From contig NZ_JABSOV010000036.1 of NCBI RefSeq assembly GCF_013215345.1, forward strand, positions 1 to 36,202: 36,202 nucleotides of DNA. Reading direction: 5' to 3'. A model generated the notes under the pieces. The model ran no database searches. It saw only the letters and a list, made by a program, of their open reading frames with translations, and was not told the DNA's origin. The translations under genes were made by a program, and so were the position numbers. Position 1 is the first letter of the stretch. The number at the start of each line of letters is the position of its first letter. The stretch is from Colwellia sp. Lineage in GTDB: Bacteria; Pseudomonadota; Gammaproteobacteria; Enterobacterales; Alteromonadaceae. Below, one piece after another: positions 27,839 through 35,853 of the stretch.

Positions 27839-29146
27839 ATGATAAAAAAAAATACTCTTTTTAAATGTTGTTATTCCTTTGTTCTAACTATTACATGTGC
27901 TCAAGTCTATGGCGAAAGTGAAAACTTAGTTTCTTTCACTCAGGGTACTATTCCTGTACTCATTACTGCGCCGCATGGTGGAAATTCACAGCCAGATAAT
28001 GTCAGTATTAGAACCGGTACGAATATGCAAGGGGTTACTGTTGAAGACTTTAATACGGTAAAAGATAGCTGGACTAAAGGTATAGCCCAAGATATTCAAG
28101 CTAAATATGAACAAAAATATGGTGGTATCCCTTATATCGTCACAGCTGAATTTCATCGTAAATATATTGATGCTAACCGCCCAGAACATCAAGCTTATGA
28201 AAGCCAAGCTGCACAGCTTTATTATGATAGCTATCAAAGTAAAGTTGTTGAATATATTAAGGAAATAAAACAAAAGTTCGGCAAGGGAGTCTTATTAGAT
28301 ATTCATGGTCAAGCACAGCAACCAGATAAAATTATTCGAGGAACCCGAAATGGAATCTCGGTGCAAAACTTGGTCGCTGAACATGGTTGGGATTCGATTG
28401 TGGGTGGTAATGGCTTCTTTGGTTTATTATCCCAGCAAGGCTTTACGGTTGAACCTGAAAATTCACATATTCCGACTACTTCCGATCCAACGCCTGAAGG
28501 TGCTTTAAGTGGCGGTACTACCCTAAAACATAATGGTAGTCATAATTTATTAGGTCTAGATGCTATTCAATTTGAGATAGGTAGCAATATTCGCTTTTCA
28601 GAAAGTCAAAGAGAGTACTTTAGCGATAATATGGCAGATAACATTAATACCTTTATGACTAATTATTTTTGTAATAGCAATGTTGCTACTTTCCCTTGCT
28701 CCCCGGCAACTGTGTTAATTGATTTTGATTATAAAGGTTACTATGAGTCTAATGACTGGAGCAGCTCAGGTGCTGTAGATAACTTCCCATCTAAAGGGCT
28801 TAGTAAGTCTCGATACACTAACAGCGAAGGTGAAAATACTAGCTGGAGTGCAACGGTTGATCAAACGGGTACATACCATGTTTATGCTTGGTGGACTAAT
28901 ACCAAGTCAAGCGGCTCTTCATATAACCGAGATGGCTCGGCTGAATATGTTATTTCAACCGAAACCAATAACTTAGTAGTCACTAAAGATCAAAATAGCG
29001 CAGGTGGCCAATGGGTATCTCTTGCTGCTATGCAAGTACAAAAGGGAGAAACTATCAAAGTAAGTCTTACTCGAGAACATGATGGTGATGAAGGCTCGGC
29101 AACCGTTGCGGATGCCATGAAAGTAATTTGGGGTGGCATCCAGTAA
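27839..29146 (+). CDS. exported N-formylglutamate-amidohydrolase-like enzyme with golvesin-like domain
   Basis: A 435-residue protein with a signal peptide (MIKKN...AQVYG|ESEN). Residues about 30-285 resemble the N-formylglutamate amidohydrolase fold: ITAPHGG near the start, EFHRKYIDANRP, LLDIHGQ and a late QFEIGSN, giving His and Glu residues suitable for a zinc site. Family members are usually cytosolic histidine-degradation enzymes; this one is exported. Residues about 297-435 resemble the golvesin C-terminal-like domain (YHVYAWWTNTKS, then GGQWVSLAAMQV and VADAMKVIW), which is found attached to secreted hydrolases. GGAG precedes the ATG. It probably cleaves an amide bond in an extracellular peptide or polymer; the substrate is unknown. 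Confidence 0.75.
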   Translation: MIKKNTLFKCCYSFVLTITCAQVYGESENLVSFTQGTIPVLITAPHGGNSQPDNVSIRTGTNMQGVTVEDFNTVKDSWTKGIAQDIQAKYEQKYGGIPYIVTAEFHRKYIDANRPEHQAYESQAAQLYYDSYQSKVVEYIKEIKQKFGKGVLLDIHGQAQQPDKIIRGTRNGISVQNLVAEHGWDSIVGGNGFFGLLSQQGFTVEPENSHIPTTSDPTPEGALSGGTTLKHNGSHNLLGLDAIQFEIGSNIRFSESQREYFSDNMADNINTFMTNYFCNSNVATFPCSPATVLIDFDYKGYYESNDWSSSGAVDNFPSKGLSKSRYTNSEGENTSWSATVDQTGTYHVYAWWTNTKSSGSSYNRDGSAEYVISTETNNLVVTKDQNSAGGQWVSLAAMQVQKGETIKVSLTREHDGDEGSATVADAMKVIWGGIQ

Positions 29147-29187
29147 AGAATTCTGTGTAACTGCCTATTTTAGAATAAATCTTTTAG

Positions 29188-29230
29188 ACGGTCTTTGAAT
29201 TTAATCATAAATAGATTCAAGGCCGTTTTC
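29188..29230 (+). terminator. probable terminator of the amidohydrolase-like gene
   Basis: Two arms of about 15 bases (ACGGTCTTTGAATTTA and TAGATTCAAGGCCGT) pair with one bulge and two mismatches and are followed by TTTT. Confidence 0.6.
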
Positions 29231-29324
29231 CCCGTATTTAAGGGGGGAGGTTATTTTGATAAAGGCTAATTCACAGCTAAATAAGAGCTAAAGAATAACT
29301 AAATAGTAGCCAAGGTATTACTCA

Positions 29325-29372
29325 ATATATTCCACTTTATGCTGTTAACTCACGGCATAAAGTGGAATATAT
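29325..29372. repeat. 18-bp perfect inverted repeat
   Basis: ATATATTCCACTTTATGC and its exact complement flank a 12-base centre. No T run follows on either strand, and there is another terminator upstream. It may be a protein-binding site, a MITE remnant or an RNA stem. Confidence 0.7.
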
Positions 29373-29452
29373 CTATAGGTCTATAGACATCAAAATAAAT
29401 CATGCTTCAGCCTTTCTTAAGATGTTTCTCATAATATTTTATCTATATTCCC

Positions 29453-29560
29453 ATGAAATTATTATGGCTTGTCTGTTTAGCTTCTTGCACCCAATACATA
29501 AAGTTAGAAGGTAAGTTAGCAAACATCAATCAGTATTTGGTTGACTCTTTTAAACGTTGA
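29453..29560 (+). CDS. 35-residue lipoprotein-like ORF
   Basis: The frame reads MKLLWLVCLASCTQYIK and ends after 35 codons. LASC makes a plausible lipobox, so the mature peptide would be about 24 residues. There is no visible ribosome binding site. It may be an entericidin-like small lipoprotein, a truncated gene or chance. Confidence 0.25.
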   Translation: MKLLWLVCLASCTQYIKLEGKLANINQYLVDSFKR

Positions 29561-29609
29561 TAGTACAAAGATTTAACAATTTAATAATATTAACCACAAG
29601 GAAGTAACG

Positions 29610-30353
29610 TTGCGTATTTTAACGCTATTTTTTCTCATACCGACACTTTATATCACCAACGCTCAAGCTCTAGTTGAACAGCAATATACTCATTACAAGC
29701 TCTGGGTTGATTGTAAGGAAAGAGCTTCAATTGCATTCTACTATGTGGCATCTGAAGACAAGGGGAATAAGACTAAATATAATTCTTTTTATGATGACCC
29801 GAGCTTACCTCAATCTTGTCAGCAATTATCACGTGAAGCCTATAGCCACTACAACGATTTTGAATCTAAATACCACAGAGCTCAACTAGCCGCTGCGAAC
29901 CATTTTGATTTCGACAAGGCAGCATTAAAGGAAGCAAATTTTATGGCAAATGTACTGCCGCAAACTTTGCAGTTGAATCGCGGAGCATGGAAAAGAACTG
30001 AAGAGTTAGTTGAATGCTACAGAGATAGCTTTGATGTTGTTAATTATGGTGGCGTAATTTGGGGCACTGATAGTAGGAATGATTTATTCGTTAATAGTCA
30101 TGGTATTAGAACGCCTGATTATTTTTGGAGGGTATTAGTTGGTGAATATAAAAGTCAAAAATACTTCTCTGCTTGGATTGTTCCAAATGCCAACGATGCA
30201 CGAGCTTCAAAACTTCAGCACTATGCTGTGGGCATAGAGCAATTAATTGCACGTGTGGAATATGAAGAAATTAAATCACTTCTCAATTCGTTGGAAGTAA
30301 AATTTGGCAAAAAGTTTAAATATAATAAGGGGTGCAAAGCATATGTATCATAA
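29610..30353 (+). CDS. exported NUC1-type nuclease homologue with altered catalytic motif
   Basis: A 247-residue protein starting at TTG (GGAAG upstream), with a signal peptide (ITNAQA|LVEQQ). The core resembles DNA/RNA non-specific endonucleases: an (Y)DRGHLAxAN-type segment appears as YHRAQLAAANHF (about residues 88-99), followed by MANVLPQTLQLNRGAWKRTEE. The Mg-binding Asn and the NRGxWxxxE helix are kept, but the catalytic His of DRGH is Gln, the Asp is His and the Gly is Ala. Mature cysteines (VDCKE, SCQQ, ECYRD, GCKAY) suggest two disulfides and periplasmic or external location. It overlaps the next gene by 11 bases. It may be an inactive nuclease, a binding protein, or a variant using another base. 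Confidence 0.7.
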   Translation: MRILTLFFLIPTLYITNAQALVEQQYTHYKLWVDCKERASIAFYYVASEDKGNKTKYNSFYDDPSLPQSCQQLSREAYSHYNDFESKYHRAQLAAANHFDFDKAALKEANFMANVLPQTLQLNRGAWKRTEELVECYRDSFDVVNYGGVIWGTDSRNDLFVNSHGIRTPDYFWRVLVGEYKSQKYFSAWIVPNANDARASKLQHYAVGIEQLIARVEYEEIKSLLNSLEVKFGKKFKYNKGCKAYVS

Positions 30354-30876
30354 GTCACTTTGGTTGAGCATATTCATTATTGTTCTATTGTCAGCAGCTT
30401 CACATTTTTTAGATTTTGGACACGGTCTTGTCTGGATAGGTTTTGAAACGCCAAAAGACTTTTTTCTACTGCTTTTGAGGCTACTATTCTTATCCTTAAT
30501 CGTTGAGCGGGTGGTCGAGCTATATGTCATCTTATATAGAGCACCGGGTAGAGCTAAAGTAGAAAACGACATATCCCTGGCTATGGGTGATAAGTTGGAG
30601 ATAGCTAAATTAAGCTTTTATAAAGCAGATACTGCTCGAAAAACGGCATGGGTAGGGTTTAGTTTGGGTGTCTTAATGGCTGTAGTTGGCATTAGAATTT
30701 TTACAGGTATGTTCGACTTCGATGACGCCTCGTCGGTGCAAATAATTATGTTTGACGTTTTTGAACTTTTCACCATGGGCGCGTTAATGGCCGGAGGTTC
30801 AAAAGGAATTAACCAAATAGTCAGTACAATTGAGTTTTTTGCTCAAAGGCCTAAGTTAATAGCCGGGTCCAAATAG
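30343..30876 (+). CDS. four-helix membrane protein coupled to the nuclease homologue
   Basis: I take the ATG at 30343 (MYHKSLWLSIF, 177 residues) with AAGGGG upstream. Predicted membrane helices lie near residues 6-24, 38-58, 97-117 and 132-150, with a charged cytosolic stretch (APGRAKVENDISLAMGDKLEIAK) between helices 2 and 3. The C-terminal MAGGSKGINQI is a notable Gly-rich turn. I do not recognise the family. The 11-base overlap with the preceding exported nuclease homologue suggests coupled translation and a shared job, for example anchoring, export or protection from it. Confidence 0.65.
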   Translation: MYHKSLWLSIFIIVLLSAASHFLDFGHGLVWIGFETPKDFFLLLLRLLFLSLIVERVVELYVILYRAPGRAKVENDISLAMGDKLEIAKLSFYKADTARKTAWVGFSLGVLMAVVGIRIFTGMFDFDDASSVQIIMFDVFELFTMGALMAGGSKGINQIVSTIEFFAQRPKLIAGSK

Positions 30877-30991
30877 CTGCAATTTTTTCGATATAACAAA
30901 GAAAGCGAAATAGATGAAAAAGTAGTTTAAGTCTGAATGAAATATCTGGATAAAAGCTGAACAGGGCATTACATAATAACTGATGTATTCT

Positions 30992-31025
30992 CCCATAACT
31001 GGCATTTTTAGGTACCGGTTATGGG
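30992..31025. repeat. inverted repeat between convergent genes
   Basis: CCCATAACTGG and CCGGTTATGGG pair at 10 of 11 positions around 12 bases. No T run follows directly, but its place between convergent genes suggests a transcription stop. Confidence 0.5.
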
Positions 31026-31085
31026 CTTATCAGGCTTGCTTATCTATGTCAGCTATTTCACTAGCCTGTTATTGCTCTTTTTAAA

Positions 31086-31814
31086 TTAGCCGTACATTAA
31101 TTTAGTGCGGTAATTAGCGCCAGTTTTACTGTTTACATAGATGCGCCAGCGTCCGCCACGCTTAATACCAAAGACACTAGCAGCATGGCCAGTTGCCATG
31201 TATTGGCGGGCATCTAACGAGGTACCACCGGTGATGCCTGGGTTATTGGCAATGATGTGCGCGGAAAGATCCTGTAGTGCTCTGGCCCGAGCATCAAAAC
31301 GGTTATTTCTATCACGAGTTCGGTAATTTCCTTGTGACTCAAACACCGACTGCAGAAAACTCTGGCCTGCTGCTGCAACTTGAATGTTGTGATGGACAAT
31401 AATGAGTTTCTGTGGCGTTTCAAAAACAAGAATGCCGCAACCGTCCACCTGAGCGGTAAAGAACAGTTGTGCTTCATGCTTTAATTCAATGGCATAAGCC
31501 TGATCTGCACTCCATTGTAAATAATAAGCGCGATCATTAACAAAGTTTCCGGCGGGGGGGCGAGTTGTTTGCGCCCATAACGCGCTGGTTGGCGCAATTC
31601 CGGTATTGTCATAACGAAGAGATATAGGTGTGACTCGGGAGTCGGAATACTGAAAAGATGTTGGCACACTGCCGTTAAAATTTTCAGTAGATTTTATGGT
31701 GTTGCGAAACGGTACACCAGGCGTGGTTACATTTATTCTTAAACGGCTAACCGGGCCACCATTGAGAAAAGTGACAGGGTTATTTAGAAACTGACGGTAT
31801 TGAGTATTATCCAT
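31086..31814 (-). CDS. unknown cytosolic protein with Cys-His pair resembling CNF/BLF1-type deamidases
   Basis: A 242-residue protein without signal peptide or membrane helix; AAGGAAG precedes the ATG. I do not recognise the family. The central stretch is strand, DGC, strand, turn, strand, HH: QLFFTAQV-DGC-GILVF, then KLIIVHH. The Cys and first His are 15 residues apart, the same spacing as the catalytic C866 and H881 of CNF1, and the layout also resembles BLF1 and CheD glutamine deamidases. Overall similarity to these is not evident, so this is only a structural guess. The C-terminal part (about 165-242) is basic (RTRDRNNRFDARARALQ, GIKRGGRWRIYVNSK). Other readings are an effector, a toxin, or an orphan protein of no known class. 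Confidence 0.55.
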   Translation of the reverse strand: MDNTQYRQFLNNPVTFLNGGPVSRLRINVTTPGVPFRNTIKSTENFNGSVPTSFQYSDSRVTPISLRYDNTGIAPTSALWAQTTRPPAGNFVNDRAYYLQWSADQAYAIELKHEAQLFFTAQVDGCGILVFETPQKLIIVHHNIQVAAAGQSFLQSVFESQGNYRTRDRNNRFDARARALQDLSAHIIANNPGITGGTSLDARQYMATGHAASVFGIKRGGRWRIYVNSKTGANYRTKLMYG

Positions 31815-32281
31815 GATGAACTTCCTTATTTTAGATAAATAACATTTAATTTTTTCATACCTGTCGTTATTTTTTCAGCTTCGCTGCATAACAAAAAAGT
31901 AACGACATCATTGCTGTGAAAATTTTTGGCCCATAATAACTTTTGCCAAATGAGCAACACATTTATTACAGGCTTAACATAACAAATGGCCTATTTACTT
32001 GGTGAATTACCTCAATAGATAATAAGCAACAAGGCTTTTATTTAACCAAGAGTTAACTATTTATTAACCGTTAATTGACTATGACACACATCATTACGCA
32101 ATAAAAGACTAAAGATTAAATATGAAGATAGGAAGGTGGTTGTGCGTGGTCTGTTGATTTTATTGGTTTTTATGGTTTAGGCGCGTTTGTTTTAGTAGCG
32201 GACGGCGAGGGCGAAGCTTGAGAATAAAGACACTCACCGTTAATTGTTATACTTTTGTAGCAATGAGTAAATTTCAGGAAT
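31815..32281. other. long intergenic region with an inverted repeat
   Basis: About 470 bases with no credible ORF. At 31863-31906, GTCGTTA and TAACGAC enclose matching T and A runs and a CAGC/GCTG pair, forming a possible hairpin about 50 bases upstream of the Cys-His protein gene. It could be a 5' leader structure. Confidence 0.45.
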
Positions 32282-32302
32282 AAAAAACCGCAATTAAGCG
32301 GT
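32282..32302 (-). terminator. probable terminator of the VC0807-family gene
   Basis: ACCGC and GCGGT form a short stem around TTAATT, followed by six T residues on the minus strand. It lies 120 bases past the gene. Confidence 0.55.
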
Positions 32303-32352
32303 GTCTTATCATAGACGGTGCTCTGTCTATAACCAATAATAAAAGTCACATC

Positions 32353-32382
32353 AAAGAGGAAGCTTCCCGTAACTTCCTCTTT
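32353..32382. repeat. 10-bp perfect stem downstream of the VC0807-family gene
   Basis: AAAGAGGAAG and CTTCCTCTTT pair perfectly around 10 bases. No T tract follows on the minus strand; it may assist termination with the hairpin at 32282. Confidence 0.5.
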
Positions 32383-32419
32383 GTATTATTTCCCTTCTAA
32401 ATTATTTACAGCGACTGAT

Positions 32420-33112
32420 TTATTGTTCTACCAATAAATCAGCAAATTTATAACCAGTTAAATTATTTATTACCTTGCTAACATAAAACATAAGGCCACC
32501 AAGCATTATCATTGATGGTATTGCAATGATGGGATAACTCATTAAGGTCATATGACCTAGTTCTTCATTAAAAGAAACTGTCCCAGCAGGACTCGTTACA
32601 AGCCACTTTGCTAATACATAATTCATTACGGCTGAAAAGATAAACGTTAATGCCAATAACTTATTAGCAAATCCTATTTTAGCTTTAAATAGCTCAGTCT
32701 TCCCTGATGCACAAAGTTTTTCATATATCAGTTCGACCTTCAACATTGATTCATTCAATAATAATTTTGCGATTAAAGGTTTACCATACACACCAGAGAA
32801 CACGACAAATACAGCGATTAACGCCGGAATAGAGGCTTCTTTGATTGCGAGCCAATGGACACCTAACTCAAACAAGGCAATCCCACCTGTTAATAGGGTA
32901 CTTAAAAAGCCAAATACAGATATTAGGTTCATTTCTTTAGTTCTAAGGTAATCATAAACGGCATACCCGAGAGGGAATGCTAGGGCTATGATTAATCCGG
33001 CCACTACCCCAAAATATTCAGGACTGGAAAACTTCATTAGAACCCAAGAAGGTAGGGCTACATTAAAGATAATTTCCAATAATGGGTTGTTTTTCGGTTT
33101 TTTCGTTGTCAT
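32420..33112 (-). CDS. VC0807-family integral membrane protein
   Basis: The 230-residue protein has about six membrane helices and the features of the VC0807 family: an N-terminal NPLLEIIFNVALPSWVLMK, then LIIALAFPLGYAVYD, and VFGFLSTLLTGGIALFELG. Length fits the family. Function is unknown; it has no recognisable catalytic or transport signature. The ribosome binding site is weak (CAGGT). It is a single-gene unit. Confidence 0.75.
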   Translation of the reverse strand: MTTKKPKNNPLLEIIFNVALPSWVLMKFSSPEYFGVVAGLIIALAFPLGYAVYDYLRTKEMNLISVFGFLSTLLTGGIALFELGVHWLAIKEASIPALIAVFVVFSGVYGKPLIAKLLLNESMLKVELIYEKLCASGKTELFKAKIGFANKLLALTFIFSAVMNYVLAKWLVTSPAGTVSFNEELGHMTLMSYPIIAIPSMIMLGGLMFYVSKVINNLTGYKFADLLVEQ

Positions 33113-33530
33113 ATTTTATTACCTGGATATTCTTTTATTGTTTATCTTTGTGTTGCTAAGCTAAGTGTTTTATTAAGTAAACTGTTACGACGGTCTCTAA
33201 GCCAACTTTTAAAGCTCGTAAAAAAAATGGGGGCAGAGTAAATTTAATATCTATAGTTCCCCCCTTATATAATAATATATCTCCATAATTTTTATGTGCC
33301 TTCCTGTTAACTTTTTAAGTGCTCATTTAAACTACTTACTACCTGTCCAAAGCTATCTTTATGCTGTTTTTTAGTTAGTGCATCAAAAATAATGAATTTA
33401 GTGTCGCTGAAAAATATAAGCCTAAGCCAAAATAAAGTGTGTTAGTAAGCTGCGAAATCTTGCAACAATTTTGATTTCTTCAAAAATGTAACTTAAGATC
33501 AAATGAGTAGTAAAAGAATAGGGGAATAAA
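33113..33530. other. intergenic region, possible transposase-associated relic
   Basis: No credible ORF in about 420 bases. The string AATGGGGGCAGAGTAAATTT near 33227 resembles a motif often found beside IS200-like/REP-associated transposase genes of marine gammaproteobacteria, but no transposase remains. This is recall, not a search result. Confidence 0.3.
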
Positions 33531-34271
33531 ATGCATTATTTAGTAAAAATAATAAGCCTTTTATTGATAAATTTATTCCCTATAGCACTAGCTACTGATT
33601 ATAACATCATGTCTGAAGAACTCCCTCCATGGAATTATACTGAAAACGGATCTCCCACAGGTGTAACCGTTGAAATAGTACGTGAAATTTTAAAAAAGAT
33701 TAATCATCCCGATACCATTGCAATTTATCCATGGGCAAGAGCTTACCAAATGACAAGGTACGGGCGGAATAATATACTTTTTACTATGGCAAGGACTCCC
33801 GATCGTGAACCTCTTTTCAATTGGGTTGGACCTATTGCAACTGAAAAAACCTATTTTTATAAAAATAAGGATACTAAATTACATTTAGAAAAATTATCGG
33901 ATGCAGACGATACTGATATCTTGGTAACCAGAGGTTTTCCAGAACAAAAACTTTTATTGTCTAAGGGATTTAATAACTTATTTATAACCCTAAAAACTAT
34001 CAATTCTTTCCAAATGTTAGCCAAACATAGAGCTGAACTAGTAGTATCTGGGGAGTTCACCGTAAAGTATTTCATTAATAGAAATCTAATTGATGGTGCA
34101 TTGATAGAGCGAATAAATATTGAATTATTAAAATCTGACTTATACATCGCATTTTCTAAAAACATTCCCTCAAATGAGATTATAAAATGGCAAAATGCAC
34201 TCAATCAACTCAAAACGTCAGGTAAATATGATGAGATATTTAAAAAATATATGGGGGAAGGTGTAAAATGA
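33531..34271 (+). CDS. periplasmic solute-binding protein, family 3 type
   Basis: A 246-residue exported protein (signal peptide cleaved near PIALA|TDYN) resembling SBP_bac_3 amino-acid-type binding proteins: YNIMSEELPPWNYTENGSPTGVTVEIVREI, then YPWARAYQ, TPDREPLFNWVGPI and LVVSGEFTVKYF. No permease or ATPase gene is adjacent, so it may be an orphan sensor or feed a distant transporter; many such orphans in marine bacteria bind amino acids or polyamines. A GGGG site precedes the ATG. Its base composition is more AT-rich than the left part of the window. Its TGA overlaps a second ATG that opens a frame of only 14 codons. Confidence 0.75.
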   Translation: MHYLVKIISLLLINLFPIALATDYNIMSEELPPWNYTENGSPTGVTVEIVREILKKINHPDTIAIYPWARAYQMTRYGRNNILFTMARTPDREPLFNWVGPIATEKTYFYKNKDTKLHLEKLSDADDTDILVTRGFPEQKLLLSKGFNNLFITLKTINSFQMLAKHRAELVVSGEFTVKYFINRNLIDGALIERINIELLKSDLYIAFSKNIPSNEIIKWQNALNQLKTSGKYDEIFKKYMGEGVK

Positions 34272-34312
34272 TGAAAATTTTTTCTTTTCATGGCTACGCT
34301 CCTTTGTATTAA
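34268..34312 (+). pseudogene. coupled start of a truncated downstream gene (possible)
   Basis: An ATGA overlap with the binding-protein stop starts MMKIFSFHGYAPLY and then a stop. Such overlaps normally mark a real operon partner. The sequence changes character near 34290, so the rest of that gene may have been replaced by other DNA. Confidence 0.25.
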
Positions 34313-35000
34313 GGATAGCGTTGCATTCACCATTTGAACTCAAGGCTCAAAGCCGCCTGTGGGATTTCATCTCAGAACGCTAACTGATGCCACAAAATGG
34401 TCTAAAACTTGAGATTGATACACTCACAATTCCCAGAGGCAGGAGACATAAGCTGTCTGTTCGACAAGTTGACCAAACCAAGCTTTACACTATGAAAAGT
34501 TACTTTTATAAAAAATATTTTTTAAATTATTTAAGCTGATATTTTTCATTTCTCACGACAGGTACAACACCTTTTATGGTCATGCAAGAAGCTGTTTCCG
34601 TAATATCCAGTTTATGATAATTAAGGGCGATTGTCATGGCTATAAGAGGGCAGCATTTTTGTCCATCAACTAACATCGTTTTGTGATGACTTGATTTTAT
34701 TTGATGAATTGCTTTTGGGGTAGAAAATTCCATTTTAAAATATTCTTATTTAATTACTCCATATATTGACTAGTATAGAAAATACTATACACATAGCAAG
34801 GTACTATCGGATGACAAAGTAGAAATACTAGAAAGCATCAACTTTAGTCTCCTTTACACTTTTAAGTGATACAAATAAGACTTCGTGACTGGCGACTATG
34901 ATGTAGAGTCGGACTATTTATTATGATAACCCTGTGTCTGAATTAGGTCGGCTTTGTGCTTTGAGGAGCATGATTTCCTGGGATATACTCGTCTAAAATT
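34313..35000. other. gap between the binding protein and the lipoprotein
   Basis: Nearly 700 bases with at most one weak ORF (34527-34733, minus). The part 34290-34490 is richer in GC than its surroundings and may be a degraded inserted element. It opens with an imperfect hairpin (CGCTCCTT / AAGGATAGCG). Small dyads such as GTATAG/CTATAC lie near 34775. Confidence 0.35.
34527..34733 (-). CDS. hypothetical 68-residue protein (weak)
   Basis: An open frame of 68 codons with an adjacent Cys pair (QKCCPLIAMTIALNYH) and no clear ribosome binding site. No family recognised. It could be a small orphan gene or chance in a gene-poor stretch. Confidence 0.25.
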   Translation of the reverse strand: MEFSTPKAIHQIKSSHHKTMLVDGQKCCPLIAMTIALNYHKLDITETASCMTIKGVVPVVRNEKYQLK

Positions 35001-35017
35001 CAAGGAGGATTTCTTTC

Positions 35018-35506
35018 ATGCGTCAATATATTCATATTTTATTCGCTGCTATCTTAGCCATGTTTATTTCTGGCTGCATTAACCAATCAGTTACAGTAAC
35101 ACCTTATGATCAGGCTGTTTCCCTTCGTAACGCAATAAATACAAACGATTTTTCCTTATTATCTAAGGCTATTACCCTGCCGCTAGCTCTTAGTAAGCAA
35201 GACTGGGCAACGGCTATTGATGGATATGGTTATGTTTTGGGTGCGAAACATACTCAAATAGCAAAGAATACTAAAGATCTAAACGAAGTATTTAGAGTAT
35301 TAGAACAGATCGAAATAGAAGGTGAATATCATTTAGAACAGGAGTTTACTCTTACAGATTTTAAGGATGAGTTTGCCGGTATTGATAACCACTGGGCATA
35401 TCTGAAACTAGTCGTTTTTTATCGTGGCCAAGGCGATGTTGAACACATTGTGGTTTTAGGATTAGATAAAACAACTTCAAAACTGCGGGCAATATATATT
35501 AATTAG
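35018..35506 (+). CDS. small lipoprotein of unknown function
   Basis: A 162-residue protein with a clear lipoprotein signal (MRQYIHILFAAILAMFISGC, Cys20 to be lipidated). There is no Asp at +2, so outer-membrane sorting is expected. The mature part has a DQAVSLRNAINTNDFSLLSK helix pair and alternating strands toward the C-terminus, possibly an NTF2- or DUF4878-like fold; this is a guess. A very strong AAGGAGG precedes the ATG by about nine bases. It stands alone, closed by a terminator well downstream at 35719. Confidence 0.75.
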   Translation: MRQYIHILFAAILAMFISGCINQSVTVTPYDQAVSLRNAINTNDFSLLSKAITLPLALSKQDWATAIDGYGYVLGAKHTQIAKNTKDLNEVFRVLEQIEIEGEYHLEQEFTLTDFKDEFAGIDNHWAYLKLVVFYRGQGDVEHIVVLGLDKTTSKLRAIYIN

Positions 35507-35718
35507 TTTAAAACTCTGCGGCCAACCCTGTAAATGTGGAGCGGGTAGGTCCAAACATTTAGATGGTATTCCATCTGATCTAAACAGCAGCCACTTAGTT
35601 ACACTCACCAGTAAATTTACCGCAGAAAAGGCGGATACACTCGATGTTTATTTAGCTTTCGATTGACGACCCTGAGTGACGAGGAAGAGGAATTGAGCGT
35701 TGGTAGGAAATGAAAGGT

Positions 35719-35755
35719 TTTACCCCCGTTTAGTAATACGGGGGTAAAGTTTTTT
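35719..35755 (+). terminator. rho-independent terminator
   Basis: TTTACCCCCGT and ACGGGGGTAAA form a perfect GC-rich stem around 8 bases, followed by GTTTTTT. It is about 210 bases past the lipoprotein stop. Confidence 0.85.
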
Positions 35756-35811
35756 CGGAGTGCCTCTGTCAGCGTTATATACCAACACTTACAGTGATTT
35801 GTCAGTTTTGC

Positions 35812-35853
35812 GTTTGTTCTTTTTTTAGCGAAGCGTTAATAAAAAAAACAAAC
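35812..35853. repeat. T/A-rich inverted repeat
   Basis: GTTTGTT plus a T run pairs with an A run plus CAAAC, with one bulged C, around a loop containing GCGAAGCG. Confidence 0.5.

Noticed and set aside
33215..33260. Relic of a REP-associated transposase
   Set aside because: Only a short recalled motif supports it; no transposase residues are left to confirm it.
33857..34204. 115-codon ORF on the minus strand
   Set aside because: It is antisense within the solute-binding protein gene.
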